Source: Macquaria australasica
Lineage: Eukaryota > Chordata > Actinopteri > Centrarchiformes > Percichthyidae
NCBI GenBank assembly: GCA_005408345.1
Contig: SEMN01000615.1
Coordinates: 1-64,000 of the forward strand
Direction of reading: 5' to 3'
DNA: 64,000 bases
Shown here: positions 30,656-43,440 of the stretch, one piece after another
Layout of the letters: each line of letters starts with the position of its first letter
Position numbering within the stretch: position 1 is the first letter of the stretch
Made by a program: the position numbers and the translations under genes
The notes under the pieces: generated by a model
Databases searched by the model: none
Seen by the model: only the letters and a program-made list of their open reading frames with translations
What the model was told of the DNA's origin: nothing

Positions 30656-31369
30656 GAGCCTGATAAGATTCATACTCGTGTGTACAATAATTCATCTTGT
30701 CGTCACTATATGTGGAGATAATTGTGTGAAATTCCTAGTATTTGTTGCAAAAAAATAAAAGATATTTTATCAAAATGTTGTTTTTGTAGCAGCAAATATG
30801 GTGATATATACATACATTTAGTGGAGTAAATTGTAAAAATCACCCCATAGTTAAATAAAAGTACAAGGTCTCACAAAATAAAAATAAAAAAGTTCCAAAC
30901 TTTATGTACTTTTGAGAAAATATACTTTGCAACTTTACATCTCTGCTTTCCTTTTACACAAGACACAGTGATAATCTTTTAAATGCATAATTATTCCACG
31001 TGCTTATGTTTTTGCTGAGATCCATCACAGAAAGATTCTCAGTGTAAATTGCACTCAGAGTATAAATATCAACACGTTGGTGATGCATCTGGAAGTGCAC
31101 ACTCATCAGAGTTAATTAAACACTCATTTTAGTTTTTTTTTACTGCCGTCCCAAAAGCAGTATCATCTCTCCAATCAACACTTGTCAACTCTGAATCATC
31201 ATCACTGAAAAATATGGAAATGTGGGAATGTTGCTGTCTTGTTTGAGCAGCACAGGTAGAAGATATGCACAGAAAACACAAGATGTTACGTAAAGAAAAA
31301 ACAAAACTTAAAGCCACATTTTGGGTCTCCGGCTGTGACTTTCAGTGCTGTGTTTTTCATTTAGTTCCA

Positions 31370-31835
31370 GATTATATTCCGGGACAGAGCTGTGGTTTGT
31401 AGCCCCCCTCGTCACTATTCTGGAAGAAGCAGCCACCCGCTGAGCGGTTGTGACTGATGCCAGCTAAGCAGGGTGATGATGGAGCGGGGTGTCAGTGGGG
31501 GATGCTGACTAAATGCAGGAAGTTGTTCAGTTGGAGAGGGTTTCAGCCACTTGACTGAGGGGAAATTGCCTTCAGTGCTCCACGAGTACTTGGGAGTGCT
31601 TCACTTGAATTTCCTCCCTGAAAAATGGCTTGCCATGTGAATGCCAAATCAACAAAAGTAGTGGCAGTGTTCATTCTGGGCCCTCAAATGTTCGCCTCTT
31701 TCATTGCTTGCCTGTGGTCGACAAATCCTGTGTGTGAAAGAAAGAAGAGTGCAACCTGCCACGCCTGGACCTCCCCTCATGTCCCGCGTGGACGAATATG
31801 GATAATAACAGATGCATATTAAAATGTGTCCTAAA
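31370..31835. promoter_or_regulatory. Candidate conserved non-coding block 4
   Basis: A balanced, repeat-free block with several TGAC/GTCA and CTTGAA words. No coding exon. Confidence 0.28.
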
Positions 31836-32790
31836 CACACTTACGACTTGTTGAACACACACTGTATTGTCCCAAATTTTATAGAGAGATGTGTAGGAAA
31901 AGATCATTTTCAGGAAGTTTTGAATTTCTTCTGCAGAGGGCAGTTCATATTTACATAATTTCTGTATTTGTGCTCTGGTTTTAGTTCGATGTCTAAGATT
32001 GCCTATATCTTTGTTGATGCTGTTACCCAATTGGCCTTAGTGAAAATTATTAGGGTAGGAGGGGGAGTAAAAAAGTGGGGAGGGTTATGTATTTTTTAGT
32101 AGTCTGAAAAAAAGGGGAGGGTCTTTTAGATTTGTTTTAACCCAGATTTATATTTTATTTCCAGCTGCCCTTGAGCTGCGAAGAACTGCCAAATTATTGT
32201 TCCATTTACTTATTTCTGCACGTTAAGTTTTTAAGCTTAAACGACTTGAGTCGAGTCAACACTGTTATATTTTGAGATATTAGGAAGGAGGGTGTTTGTT
32301 AGTTTAGTTAATTTTTTATTTCTGTGTCATTTCAAACATCTAGCCCGTCCCACATTAGATTATAAGACATCGCTTTTTTAGAAAATATACATCTTCCTGT
32401 AATACATATACTACTTTTCTAAGTCAAAGGGGGGGGGGTCATTTGAAAATTGCAATAAAGCCCAAGAATTTTTATACAATCCCTAAGAGTAAAAAAAATA
32501 ATTTGTTATAAAATTTGGCGCAGAAATGTGTTGAAAGTTTCACTTCCTTTTAACACCAAAATGTTTTGCTTAAATTAAAACCTTAAAGATTCAAGATGAA
32601 AAAACACTTCCAATATCTTATCACAAATCCAGATAAAAAATAAATCTGCCACTTTCTTTATTAATAAGAAGCTTTCCTCAGATTTCATTCATTCATTCTT
32701 TAACTTTAATTCCTTGAGGTCATTATATCATTGATGTGCCTCTCTGTAATTCACACTTCTCTTTATTCTTCCTCAAACTGCATACTGGGC
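31836..32790. other. AT-rich intergenic stretch
   Basis: No gene seen. A run of ten G lies at 32429-32438. Confidence 0.5.
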
Positions 32791-32799
32791 CTTTAATTC

Positions 32800-33480
32800 T
32801 GCCTTAGATGATTAAGCAAACCCAAATTTTAAGACCCTTAGATAGAACAAAAAGGCTTCACAATTAGGAAGATCTAAAGAAATCATATTCATCCACTGGC
32901 TGAATGACCATTGTGACAGGGAAGGATCACATTTAGGGCAGAATGGGGCAGCCTCTAATCCCAGAGTTCCTGCGAGGTCCCCTGGCTTAGCACCCCTAAC
33001 AAGGCCTCCCACCGGACCCATTACAAGAGGAAAAACCAACAAAGGCAGTTATTACACACTCCTTATGAAAGACACCAGGGGTGAAGGGGGGCAAGCTGGA
33101 CACCACCGGAACAAAAGAGCACTGACCGCCCCCTCCCGTCACCACCACTCGTCTCCTCACACCCTCACCTCCAACCCGAATCCCCCCACCAACCCGCCCG
33201 CACGCCTCCAAACCAGCCACTTCCACCACACGCATGCCTCCGAAGCTCCAGGCATTGTGGAGGTGCGTGACTCGAGGGGGTCGGCGGAGGTTGGGAGAGG
33301 TCGGGGGCTTCATGGCCTGTTAATTGAGTGAGCCCATTGAGGGAGCATGTGGCTCAGCAGGGCCTCAATGGGGGTCAGTGCTGTGAATGCAGGGGAGGAT
33401 AGCTAGGGAGTCATGCTAGTCTAGCTGGGAGAGCTCAGGGAGAGATGACTCCCTTCACACGCACGGTGGAGATGAGACGA
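32800..33480. promoter_or_regulatory. Candidate conserved non-coding block 5
   Basis: A GC-rich block with a CCCACC-rich centre (about 33120-33230) and TTAATTGAGTGAGCCCATTG (33320-33339), a TAAT core inside a repeat-free stretch. Overlapping open frames on both strands (33065-33331 and 32996-33313) are artefacts of skewed composition. Confidence 0.33.
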
Positions 33481-34950
33481 GGCTAAGACACAGAAAACTG
33501 AACACGTCACACCGGTTCTCAGGCCTCTTCTCAGTGTGTCCCAGATAATTTAACATTGACATTACTGATGCTTGTCTCTAAATCTCTCAAAATACATCCC
33601 TGATTGTCTTTTATGAACCTTCTCGGCCTCTCAGCTCATGCTAACCATTGCATGACCAAACTAAGACTGCAACAAAAATAATATTATCTTTGTGTATTTC
33701 ATTTATTGATTTACCAGTTCTGTTTTGTTGTAAATTAATTCTTCACAAAGTCATTAATGCAGTGTCCCCAACAGTGAGTTTGTGGCAGATCCTAGCCCTT
33801 GCCTGTATAAGTTGCTAACACTGAAATAAACCCCTATTAACCCTGATAACAGCCACATTATATTGGGGAAACACTGAATACTTGAACAGTTAAAATAGAC
33901 AGTGAACTGCTGAATACTGGCATAAAATATCAAACATAAGGTAGCTGACTGCAGTCTAGAAATATGTTGGCCTTCACAACTCCCCCCACACATAACTTTA
34001 AAAAATGTAGTGGCTTAATTGTATTGTATTTTTTAAGTTACTTAAACTTTAATGCCTCCGTTGTAAGAAAATAATTGTTTGTAGTCAGTTTTCCGAAACT
34101 CCAACTTTTACTCTGATCACGGTTTTCAGTAACACGGTAGCAGTATTTTTACTTTGTCAGCATGAAAAGTGAGAGAAACATGAAGTTTCCCATGAAGGGA
34201 TGACAGCAGATGGAAGACGTATGACCAGAAACGGGAAGCAGTTTGACTATGAAGTGGTGTAGAAGTTAGGGTTGGGATTTTGGATGAGACATTTACCTTC
34301 ATCTCCAGGGTCCTGCAGGCTTATAGCTTCCAACTTGTGCCAATAAATGACACAATGGGAGAGACTTCCTTTCAAAGGTTAATCCTAACCTCAACCCAAG
34401 CTGTTTTATTTGCATGAAGCCACGCATTAGCTAACCTTCTCACTAACAGACTCATGTAATCTTCATAGAATCATGTCAACACACAATCTGCACATTATAC
34501 TTCATGCTCATCTCAACATTTGGATGAGCAGATTTGCAGAAAAGCGTACAGAGACGAGCCAGATTCATGTCAGAAATGACTGCTGAAGCACTTTAACCCC
34601 TGCAGGACTCTGTCTGACACAGTGCTACCTTCTCCTCTCTATGAGCTCTAATATCAAACTGTCCGAATCGAATCCACTTCCAGCAGATCATTTAAATTCA
34701 CTCTGCAGTGCTGAGACTGGAGTCATTGATCCTCACTGCATCGTATGTCTTCATATTAGATGAGTCTTCCCTTGACTCCATTTCACTAAACCATAAAGCT
34801 AAAGAATAACAAAGACAGATCAGACGTGTGTAATCATTTCCAGTCCTGCAAAAGGAATTAAAGGGATTGAAATTTGTTCTGTGTGAAATTCTCCTGAATT
34901 TCGATACTTTGAGGACTCATAGCCCTGCAATCAGTCCGTCTAAAGAACAG
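33481..34950. other. Intergenic stretch without a recognisable gene
   Basis: I see no coding or repeat signature that can be named. Confidence 0.5.
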
Positions 34951-34959
34951 TGCTGAATC

Positions 34960-35570
34960 CAGATCTTGACAGAGCATATATGGCTTAAATTTATGAATTC
35001 GTTCAACTGTTCAGACCGTCATATTCAGTCGTTAAGCTCTCACTATCTGCGTTTGAAAAGGTCCCCGAGGGAGTCGAGGGGGGACCCACCCAATCCACAT
35101 TGCACATTACCTCATTCTCATCAGCGAAAAAGACCGAAAAGAAAGCTACTGATAAAAGACCGAGAGGAAAAAAAATACCCAGAATCCGATACAATCGAAA
35201 GAGAAAGAGACGGCGAGAGGAAAAGATGGGGGGCATGCGTTAATTAACAAGCTACTAATCTCTACCAAATTAATAACCGGGTCATGGATGTGAGGAAAAT
35301 AGGGATGAAAAGAGGGGAGAGGAAAGAGAAAGAAACAGGAGAAAAGAGGAGTGTAACATGATGGCTCTGGGTACGCCGATGGGAATTTTGTCCCTGTCTT
35401 TTCCCCATAACCCCTCCTAACCTCTCCCATTCTCCTCAGCGCTCCGATCACAAACCCTCTTTGTGGCTCTCCCAAAAAACCTTCATCGGATGCCAATTTG
35501 CATAAAGGCAACAAGCAACAACACTTTTTTCTCCCTCCTGTGGGATAGGACAGCAGCAGCTCCTCCCCTA
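34960..35570. promoter_or_regulatory. Candidate conserved non-coding block 6
   Basis: One of the most CNE-like stretches: TTAATTAA at 35240-35247, CAAATTAATAACCGG shortly after, a TTGCACATTACCTCATTC stretch and purine-rich parts, with no repeats until the CA tract at 35598. Open frames here differ by strand and have no domain. Confidence 0.38.
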
Positions 35571-35597
35571 GCAATGGCATTGCAATTCTTCTTGTTT

Positions 35598-35820
35598 TAG
35601 GACACACACACACACACAGGAGCATACGTGCAGGATGACATGACGATGAATGTGCTTGTTTTATGATTCCCTCAGTGCACGTATTGTAGTTTTGCGTACA
35701 GCGGTCTCACACACACACACACACACACATGCTGCATACACACACACACACACACACACAGTCATTGCTCATGCATTCATAAATGCAGCACGAACACACA
35801 CACACACACGCGCACACATA
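35598..35820. repeat. Cluster of (CA)n microsatellites
   Basis: CA runs at about 35603-35619, 35708-35730, 35739-35760 and 35794-35819, separated by short unique words. A likely polymorphic site. Confidence 0.92.
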
Positions 35821-35829
35821 GAAAACCCT

Positions 35830-36260
35830 CACACGGCTCCCTTTTGAGCGTAATTAAAACAGGAGGTGCTCACACAATACGCTTTTGTCTTAGGGCATGG
35901 CGAGGACAGGCGGGGCGAGGGGCCGACGCATATTAATTAGGAGGCTATGGTGTGAAAGCCAATCAGGCGTGTTAAACAGATGACATACTGGGACAAATAT
36001 GGCACTACTTTCTTGCTGCTCTCCCACGGTGGCGCATGGATACAGGCAGTGCTTGCTGCAACTTCCGGCAATGGCACGCTGCCAGTGGTTGGAAATTAGC
36101 AGCAGTAGCTGCTGGGATGAATTAGCGGCCTGAACAATGCAGGAGGCTGCGTGCGACGCAGCAGGGAGACAAGAGGTGGCTGACGGCTTGAATGTCAAAC
36201 CAGTAGGTGGCGACGTCGAGTCAAGCAAGCTCAGACCTGCACAACAGCTCCTTTTGTTTT
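35830..36260. promoter_or_regulatory. Candidate conserved non-coding block 7
   Basis: A repeat-free block with ATATTAATTAGGAGGC (35930-35945), ATTAGCAGCAG and GCGACG words. A minus-strand open frame (35890-36228) lacks any known domain. Confidence 0.35.
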
Positions 36261-36364
36261 TTTCTTCCCATAAGCCTCAGAATGCGCATTCAGACCCCAA
36301 GTGTAATTAAATGAATGCAATCAGAAAGGTATGTTTTGGATTTCTGATGAAGCTTTTTCATAGC

Positions 36365-36800
36365 CAACAATGAGGAGAAGAAGGGACGTCACCTGGAAAG
36401 CATGGCGCCAGGAAACAGACTTTTTATTTCGAATGAATGAAAACAACATCACACACAATAACCCCACATCTCTATTGAGCCCCCGGCTGCCAGCGTACAG
36501 TATTTCCCTGACAACAAAAACCGTTAGCCCAGATTTAGCGTCAGATGTTCATTCCAAACTGGACACATCTGTTTGGTTATCAATAACACTGGGAGTGTTT
36601 GGCATGCCGGCAGCTCCCCTCTTTTTCTCCCATTCACAACTCTGTTAAAGGAGAACAATTCAGGTGTTATAAATCACCGAAAGGGGAGCGAGCCAGCGAG
36701 AGGCTGACAGGCTGTACAGTGGCAGAGGGAGACCTCCAGCACCCTGCCACCATTTTTTTTATCCTCCAGGGCCACCCAGCTTCATTGACGTGGGCGATCC
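36365..36800. promoter_or_regulatory. Candidate conserved non-coding block 8
   Basis: Balanced composition, no repeats, CAATAACAC words. The flanking stretch 36801-37130 is pyrimidine-rich and not gene-like. Confidence 0.28.
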
Positions 36801-37130
36801 CAACCTCCGTTTCTTTGTTTTTCCTGCTCAATTTCCCTATTCTCTGGGTTTCTTTTCTCTGGCGCTCTGTGTTTGGTTGCAAGGTTTGTACCCCATTTCC
36901 TTTACGTCTTTTTTTTTATTCGTTCCCCCTATGCGCCAATTGAATTTGTCTTATTCGGTTAATCTGTCCTGCTCTTTCTTGGCCTTTCTTTTCGCCGTGG
37001 CCTATCCCCACCTATCCCTTCCTCTTTGCTTTCCCCCTCTTTGCCAACTCACTCCTCTGTCGTTTTCACCCTCCCTTTCTCATTCTCACCAACCTTCCCC
37101 CCTCGGCTCTACCCATCCCTCTCTGCCATT

Positions 37131-37455
37131 TCCCCGGTAAGGGGGCACTTTGCTGCTCCTGTCTTTCGATCTCCGCTGTTGGCACTCAGTTCTGAGCGGC
37201 CGGCCCAGTGTGTGCGGAGGGGAAGCTGTGTGTGAGCAAACGGGTGCCCACGCCTGCCCCCGGCGCCACAAAGGAGCCTTTCTTCGCCCATCAATGGCTT
37301 CCATTAACGCCGGGCCCTCTGCCTCTGGAGGGGATGTCAGGCTTCCCGAGATGGCACACAGAGACGGCCATTAGAGGCAGGAAGCCGGGGGAAGGGGCAT
37401 CATGGGAGAGCTGCCAGGGCAGAGGAGGGGGGGAGGGGACAAAGAGGGCATGAGG
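37131..37455. promoter_or_regulatory. Candidate conserved non-coding block 9 (GC-rich)
   Basis: The most GC-rich interval of the right half, with GGCGCC, CGGGCC and CGGCG words and AATGGCTTCCATTA. Frames are open on both strands, as expected of GC-rich sequence. It could also be a CpG-rich promoter of a non-coding transcript. Confidence 0.3.
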
Positions 37456-37555
37456 CGGCGTTTTGTGTTCTGAACTCAGCCCTGTGCATATTCAGACACA
37501 AACTCCCAAAAGGACACATTTATTCTCTCATACACACAAGATGATGCATGCATGC

Positions 37556-37584
37556 ACGTGTGTGTGTGTGTGTGTGTGCGCGCA
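37556..37584. repeat. (GT)n/(GC) microsatellite
   Basis: GT repeats followed by GCGCGC, a potential Z-DNA forming tract. Confidence 0.9.
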
Positions 37585-38129
37585 CGCCAGGGTTCAGCTG
37601 CTGCAGGCTTTTAAAAGTTCACACAATCATTTTAGGGTTGATATATATATGTATAATTTTCTACTGATAATTGTTGAGTTGTTGTTCTGCAATAAAAATC
37701 TATCTGAATAATATTTTGGCTCTGTTTTTTAGTTTCTATGTATCTACATTTTTGCAATTTCTTCCTCAGGATTGAGTCTTTCTAACCTGTCACCAACAAC
37801 GAGTGTCAGTCAATTCATCAACAGCAAGTGTATCAAGTGGCTACCCCAAATATAGTGTTGTCTTCCTGAAAATGTCATGGGGCCACTTTCTAATATTAAA
37901 TTTGCATCAGTTAAACAAGAGCACACGCACATTCACATTCTACAGTATATACATATTATGCAGCTTTATGTCCCATTACAACTCCTATCCACACACAAGC
38001 ATACACATCAACACATACTGAAGAATAATGCTGGTGAAATTCTACATTTATGTTGTCTGTCTCTCAATACTTCCCTTCCACGTACTACTGAAGATTTAAA
38101 TCTTTAAAAATAAATTCACACATATAAAT

Positions 38130-38420
38130 ATCCTTTTTAAAAAGGCTGAATACTTCCCTAAAACAGCTGGACACCATTTTTAACAAACGTTACTTAAACA
38201 GGAGGAAGAAGTGCATTTGTTGAGGACTATTTTCAGCCACAGTGTGTGTGTTCAAGGTAATGAAGGAACATGTCACCCAGTGAGCTTCATTGGTGTGTTT
38301 TTAATCGCACAGAGGAAGAAGATATATCAGTCATTTGGATACACACACAATACTTCACTACAGGATCAGTTTATTGTTGGTTTTAGTATTTTCATGGGAT
38401 TTGTTGACACAGGCCACCAA
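38130..38420 (+). mobile_element. Partial copy of the 33-bp-TIR element family
   Basis: Shares AAACAGCTGGACACC, TTACTTAAACAGGAGGAA, GTGCATTTGTTGAGGACTAT, GAGGAAGAAGATATATCAG and a terminal TTTTCATGGGATTTGTTGAC with the element at 4258-4774. The right end is partly kept, the left end lost. Confidence 0.75.
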
Positions 38421-39179
38421 AATTCTATATTAAATGAAATTCTTATTTTTTTGGCAGGATTTACAGCCTGAATCTCCTCCAGCTCTCACCTTGCTGTGGA
38501 CACTGTGTGAACACTGTTGCTTCTCTAATATTTCCACACAGACATATCCACAGATATAATAGAACATAACCAAATTTGAAAGGCCAATATCAGTGTAATA
38601 GATCACTGTGATATACATAGTGTTTGCATGTACCAAGGTCTCACATGTACGTATACACACAGACACAGACCTTGGCAGTCGGCTCCTGTTGCCACCCTGG
38701 CCATCTGAAAAGGGAGGAGACGTCTCTTTGATTGAAAGTTTTCAGGGGAGTTTGTCCTTATCTTGGGCCTCTTTGAGAACTGATGCTGTTGTGGGCCTGC
38801 GTCACCCACTGAGACGGGCAGAAGAGGATCATAAAAATCTCCATGTTATCCAGTTATTTTTACTATTGAGCCCTTTAGGTCTTGTTGAGTTTGAACAGGT
38901 AAAAACATAATTTCAATCTGTTTCCAAATTAACTTGATTCAAGATTTTTATTTAGAGAAATATGTCTTATTTTGAAGAAGACAGGAGATTGAAGACACAT
39001 TGCTGCACCAGAATCAGATTGTTGAAACAAGTTGATTTTTGTGGGAAACTGAAATTATTTCACCTCACTGGCAGAGGTTTTTACTTATTTTAAGAGAATA
39101 AGGGCACAACAGTAGGCAATAAGAGTTTTGCAGCAGGGACATGTAACCACAACACAAGCTTGACAGATACAAGAAGACA
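38421..39179. other. Intergenic stretch without a recognisable gene
   Basis: Nothing supportable seen. Confidence 0.5.
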
Positions 39180-40150
39180 CTAAAAAAACCCACAGTTGCA
39201 GCACGAGGAGGACAGTCTCCCGGCTCTTCCTGTGGGCGGGGGAGGACAGCTATCTAGGCACAGCGGCGTCTGAGGCGTAGATGTGAAAGGAGGCAGGTCG
39301 GCCTTCTCAAGACCTTCTGAGAAGACACCACGGGATGGTGAATGGGAGGGTCCACTCTATATGGGGGGTGGGGGCGTGCTGTGAGAGCAGGTGGGGCGGT
39401 AAAAAAGAGATGTGGAGTGTGTGCAGATCAGAGGGTGTATGCGAGCCGGGGACGGTCAGCATCCACTGATCTAATGACGGCCCGACTTCAGAGCGACGCT
39501 GGCTCCCTTTGCACAGCGCCAATTAACTCCAAGGGTGGGGACAGTTGATGGACAAGTCTATTATTAGCATGTGAGGAGCGCCGCAGTGCCTCAAAGAAAT
39601 CAAAGACAGAAAAGTCTTGAAGGAAGTGGCGAATGCAAAGTGAATGCGTGTGATATGCTTCATTGGCCCAATTGTGGCCGTATTGCTTTCTTCTCCCACT
39701 CCCTCCCAACACCACCACCACCACAACACAACTCTGCAAATGATGTAATTTGTGGCTCTGCAGAGATGTCCCCTCACTGCTGCCGTGCTCAATTATACCA
39801 CTCTGGGAAACAAAGAAGGAAAGTACACCCCTTCATTCAAAGAAACATATCAAAGGTGCCTCAAATGCTTAAATCCTTCCAGCTGAGCAGAGCACTGCCT
39901 GCTGCCCCTCCTCGATCATCCCACCTATCGTTGTCTTTGAGCAGGAGATCGCTGATTGGGCTCCATTTCAAACACATTTCTCATGTCCACCAATAAGCTT
40001 CTTCAAGGACAATCAGTGAACTGCAAAACCCTCCGAACGTCCAATCACACTGTTCAGCTGCTAACATTTTGCTTTAATTATAACGTTCTTCAACGAATGT
40101 TGTGTCCGAAATCCGCCCTCATCAGCCCCTCAATACTTTACTCTGTAGTG
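39180..40150. promoter_or_regulatory. Candidate conserved non-coding block 10 (longest)
   Basis: A long repeat-free block, GC-rich at 39190-39560 then balanced, with GCGCCAATTAACTCC (39518-39532), a GATCTAATGACGG word and CATTGGCCCAATTGTGGCC (39660-39678). No domain is visible in any frame. The length and lack of transposons suggest constraint; this is inference. Confidence 0.38.
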
Positions 40151-40289
40151 ATCACTAACTGAGATTTTACATTGTAATCAGTCATCATTTTGCACCATCA
40201 TTGACAGGTGTAGAGTGTCATGATGATCATTTACATATCTAGCAAAACCAAAGCGTTGCAGTCTGTAGCTAACATTTTAACATTTACAA

Positions 40290-41060
40290 TTCTATGACAA
40301 CTGGGAAAACTTTGACTGCTGAGGAAGATCATGGGATACGAGGGAAAGCTCCAGCACAGCTACTAATGGACCATGTGAAGAGATTGTTTTTGTCAGCTGT
40401 TGTTTCCAAGGTCAAAAATGAAAGTCCTTAAAGTGCTCAGTAAAAAATGGAGATTTGAATATCTACATTCCCATGGGCAACTCCATCTGCTGAGGAAGAC
40501 TGTGTAACATGATCAAAAGCCCCAGAACAGCTACTGAGTGGATCTTGATGTGAGATTTGTTGATTGCTTTTGCCAAAAAATGGAGGAACGTAAATATCTT
40601 TCAAAAGTAAAACAATGCAGTCCGCGATTTTTAGCAAAAATTAGCATGTTGTTTGCATTACATTTTTGTGGGAATATTTGCGGGTACTATATAATGAATA
40701 CATAACACGCTTCAAGTAAAATGGAGGAAACACTTAAAGGACAGGATATGCTCAGAAAAAAATAGAAATTTGAACAATTCCACGACAACTGCTGAGGAAG
40801 ATCATTTGATATGACAGAAAGCTCTGGCACAGCTACTGAGTGGACTTGTTTTTGTCAAGAAAATGGAGGAAAGCAGTGGTGAAATGATACTAAGTACATT
40901 TACTCAACCTTTTATAGTAGGCCTGACTTTTACTTTGCAATGGAGTACTTTAACATTATAGTGTTGCTACTTTTAGTTAAGAAAAAGGATCTGAATACTT
41001 CTTCCTCCACTCGAGGAAAGTAAATATCTTTCAGAAGGCAGCATGTGGGGAGTGATTGCA
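40290..41060. repeat. Diverged local tandem repeats (three recognisable units)
   Basis: The word TGCTGAGGAAGA begins at 40317, 40488 and 40790, each followed by a GAAAGCTC or AAAAGCCC, CAGCTACTGA-like and TGGAC/TGGATC series. AAATGGAGATTTGAA or AAATAGAAATTTGAA links the units, and TGGAGGAAAGTAAATATCTTTC recurs in part near 40580 and 41014. Confidence 0.8.
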
Positions 41061-42280
41061 GACGCAGAGCCTCAATTTTCTAAAATTATTTTATTCAAAC
41101 AGAATTTCCGCAATTTCCTGTAACCTTCAAGGTTCAGTCATCCACACAGAGATGAATTCAAAGAGGTAACAGGTGTGTACTCACCACGTACAATACAATA
41201 CAAACTTTATCTTCATGGAACAATACAATCGAATACTTTCAAACAGAAGGTGCACGTTGAAAAATGAAAGTTAAAAATGAAGAAATGAAATTTGTATTTA
41301 GTCATGATCACTTTGGAAATGGATCATCCTCTCACCTTCTTTTATGTCTCTTTTCAGGAGGCTAATTAGTTGTCAAAAATAGATGAGCTGTCTACTGTCA
41401 ACCAAAAAGAGCCTCAGAATATCTCTCTGCCTTATTGATTTGCTCTGTAAATATGTGAACACTGTTTGCTCAGCCTCATAGGAGCCCTGTCAGAGCAGAT
41501 CTCACATCATGGAGACGATCAACTGCTTTCAGAAATGTGTTTTGCTTTGCCATGAGAGCCAATCAGGAGACGTGCAACTTCAAAAGAATTCATTCATTCT
41601 CATTTTTTTAATCAGGGCTTAATCTTAATGTCTGCTCAGCAGTATATGGACGCCTGATATAACGTATGCAGGGATTAAAACGCTGAAAATGAAATGCTAA
41701 TAAGAATGTAATCAAGAAGGAGATTCAAACTACAGCAACTGTTGAATAACATGTTTCAGCATTAAAGAGTCAGAAACTGTCACATGAAGACAAAAAAGGA
41801 TTTTTAAATATTCTTTATGTGGCATTTTAACTTAAATATACATGTGTGGCTTCAATCAAAGTTCAGTTAATAAAAGTTCATTAAATGACAGTGGATTTCC
41901 ACCTGATAAAAAGAAAAGGCAGCTCCCACTCGAATTAATAGTATTGCTAATGGAGATAATGAATGGGAAGAAGTCAGTAGCTGGTTTCACACTGATAAAT
42001 GTAAGTAAGCAGACCATGTTAGCGGCCTTCAGCTCACATGAATAATGCATGTTTCTCCTTTGACTGACAGGAGTGATTTAAACCTCACAGTATAAATAAA
42101 ATAGACATGTAAAGAGGCTCAGGAGCCTTTATAGGTCCATTACTTTCACCTTGATACTAATAAGGGCCAGTGCTGCAGGATAACAGTCTGTTAAAGTCCA
42201 CATCAGGCCCAATAACTCAGGGGGACATGAAGGAGACTTAAAGGATATACGTCTGGTGATATTTTCTTTTTTTCTTTCTT
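41061..42280. other. Intergenic stretch without a recognisable gene
   Basis: AT-rich, with no repeat family I can name. A short frame at 41842-42045 has no domain. Confidence 0.5.
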
Positions 42281-42284
42281 TCTA

Positions 42285-42630
42285 ATAGTCAACAAATCCC
42301 ACGAAAAGAGCACCATAAAAAAACTATTAAAAACACATCAGGGAGCCTCACTGTTGTTCCTGCATCACCATGAACACACACACTGGAGTTTATTTGGACT
42401 CAGTCCCACACACACCGTCCTGCTGCCCCAAATACTCACCAGAGCACCAAATGTGGATTCATCCGCAGCTGAAAATAGTCCCCAACAAATGTACTATTTC
42501 CTCCTGTTTGAGTGACGTTTGATAAAAACTACAGTGAGCAGCTGCTTTAGGAAATTACTGAGACTTTAAAAAAAACAACAACAACTAAACTTTAATGTCA
42601 GCTGCTGAGAGCCACAGACAGAGAAGGTAA
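42285..42630 (-). mobile_element. Copy of the 33-bp-TIR element family, inverted
   Basis: In reverse complement it follows 4300-4740: GCTGCTTTAGGAAATTACTG, TTTGTACTATTTCC-like, ATGTGGATTCATCC, TACTCACCAGAGCACCAAAT, CATCACCATGAACACACAC, and the end word GTCAACAAATCCCACGAAAA at 42288. The opposite end is not clear. Confidence 0.75.
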
Positions 42631-43239
42631 GTTTGTTAAGATGTGATTAAGATTTAATAGAAAACAGGACGATAAACATAACAAAAGTAAGAATTAATAG
42701 TGAATATATGAAATTAAAAATATCATAAATTATATTCAGGTCACAGCACACCTATCCAGCAAATGACTGGATACACCAAGAGAGAAAATAAAGCATAATA
42801 GATTTTGATATGGCAACTGAGCACTTAATGTACAATATTTCCCATGGCAGATATAAAGGTTTGTGTTTGTGGTTTTTTTTGAGGATGTATCGCGACCTAT
42901 AAGAAGTCCATTATTTATTTATTACAGAATCCTGATTTCTTTTGGTTGTTTGAAGGTAAAACTGTATATTAATTTGTCGGTTTTGAATGAAGATAGTTTT
43001 GGCTACAAAGATATTACAGTGTTGGCCTCTTACAGTAGAGTTTAAATACAATATAACATTTTTACTAATCAGGAAGGACACGGTGAAACCCTCGAGTATG
43101 TTTCTGAATTTCTTGTCCATGCAGTAACTCAAAGTCTCTCAGGTCAGCTAACTAAAGTCGTCTCGGCTTAAAATGAAAGGATACCGTTAATTTACTGTCT
43201 TTCTTTGTCACTATTCATCCAATTCAACTAATTTTCTTT
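42631..43239. other. AT-rich intergenic stretch
   Basis: No gene or repeat recognised. Confidence 0.5.
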
Positions 43240-43440
43240 TTTTTAAATAAACTCTCAAGACTCACTTATAATTCCTTAACTTTTCTCGTCTGGTGTTTTG
43301 CTTTTTGGATTTAAATTCTATTTTTTTATTGTTCCTGCTGCCTTTGGGTTTATCCTGCCTGTTTGATATTCTGTGCTTATATTGTGAAGCACTTTGCAAC
43401 TTTTGTTTTGAAAAGTTCTCCTTAAATACATCTTTACTTA
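43240..43440 (+). mobile_element. L2-like LINE 3' tail fragment
   Basis: AAACTCTCAAGACTCACTTATAA-like coding remnant, a T-rich part, then GTGAAGCACTTTGCAACTTT and TTTTGAAAAGTTCTCCTTAA, a decayed version of the usual LINE end. Severely 5'-truncated. Confidence 0.5.

Noticed and set aside
33065..33331. Overlapping open frames on both strands at 33.0-33.3 kb
   Set aside because: Skewed GC-rich composition keeps stops rare; no domain, splice context or initiation context supports a gene.
33650..33735. Third copy of the CGATTAAT hAT-like family
   Set aside because: Only CTGCAACAAAAATAAT and a GATTTACC word resemble the family start; too short and diverged to call.
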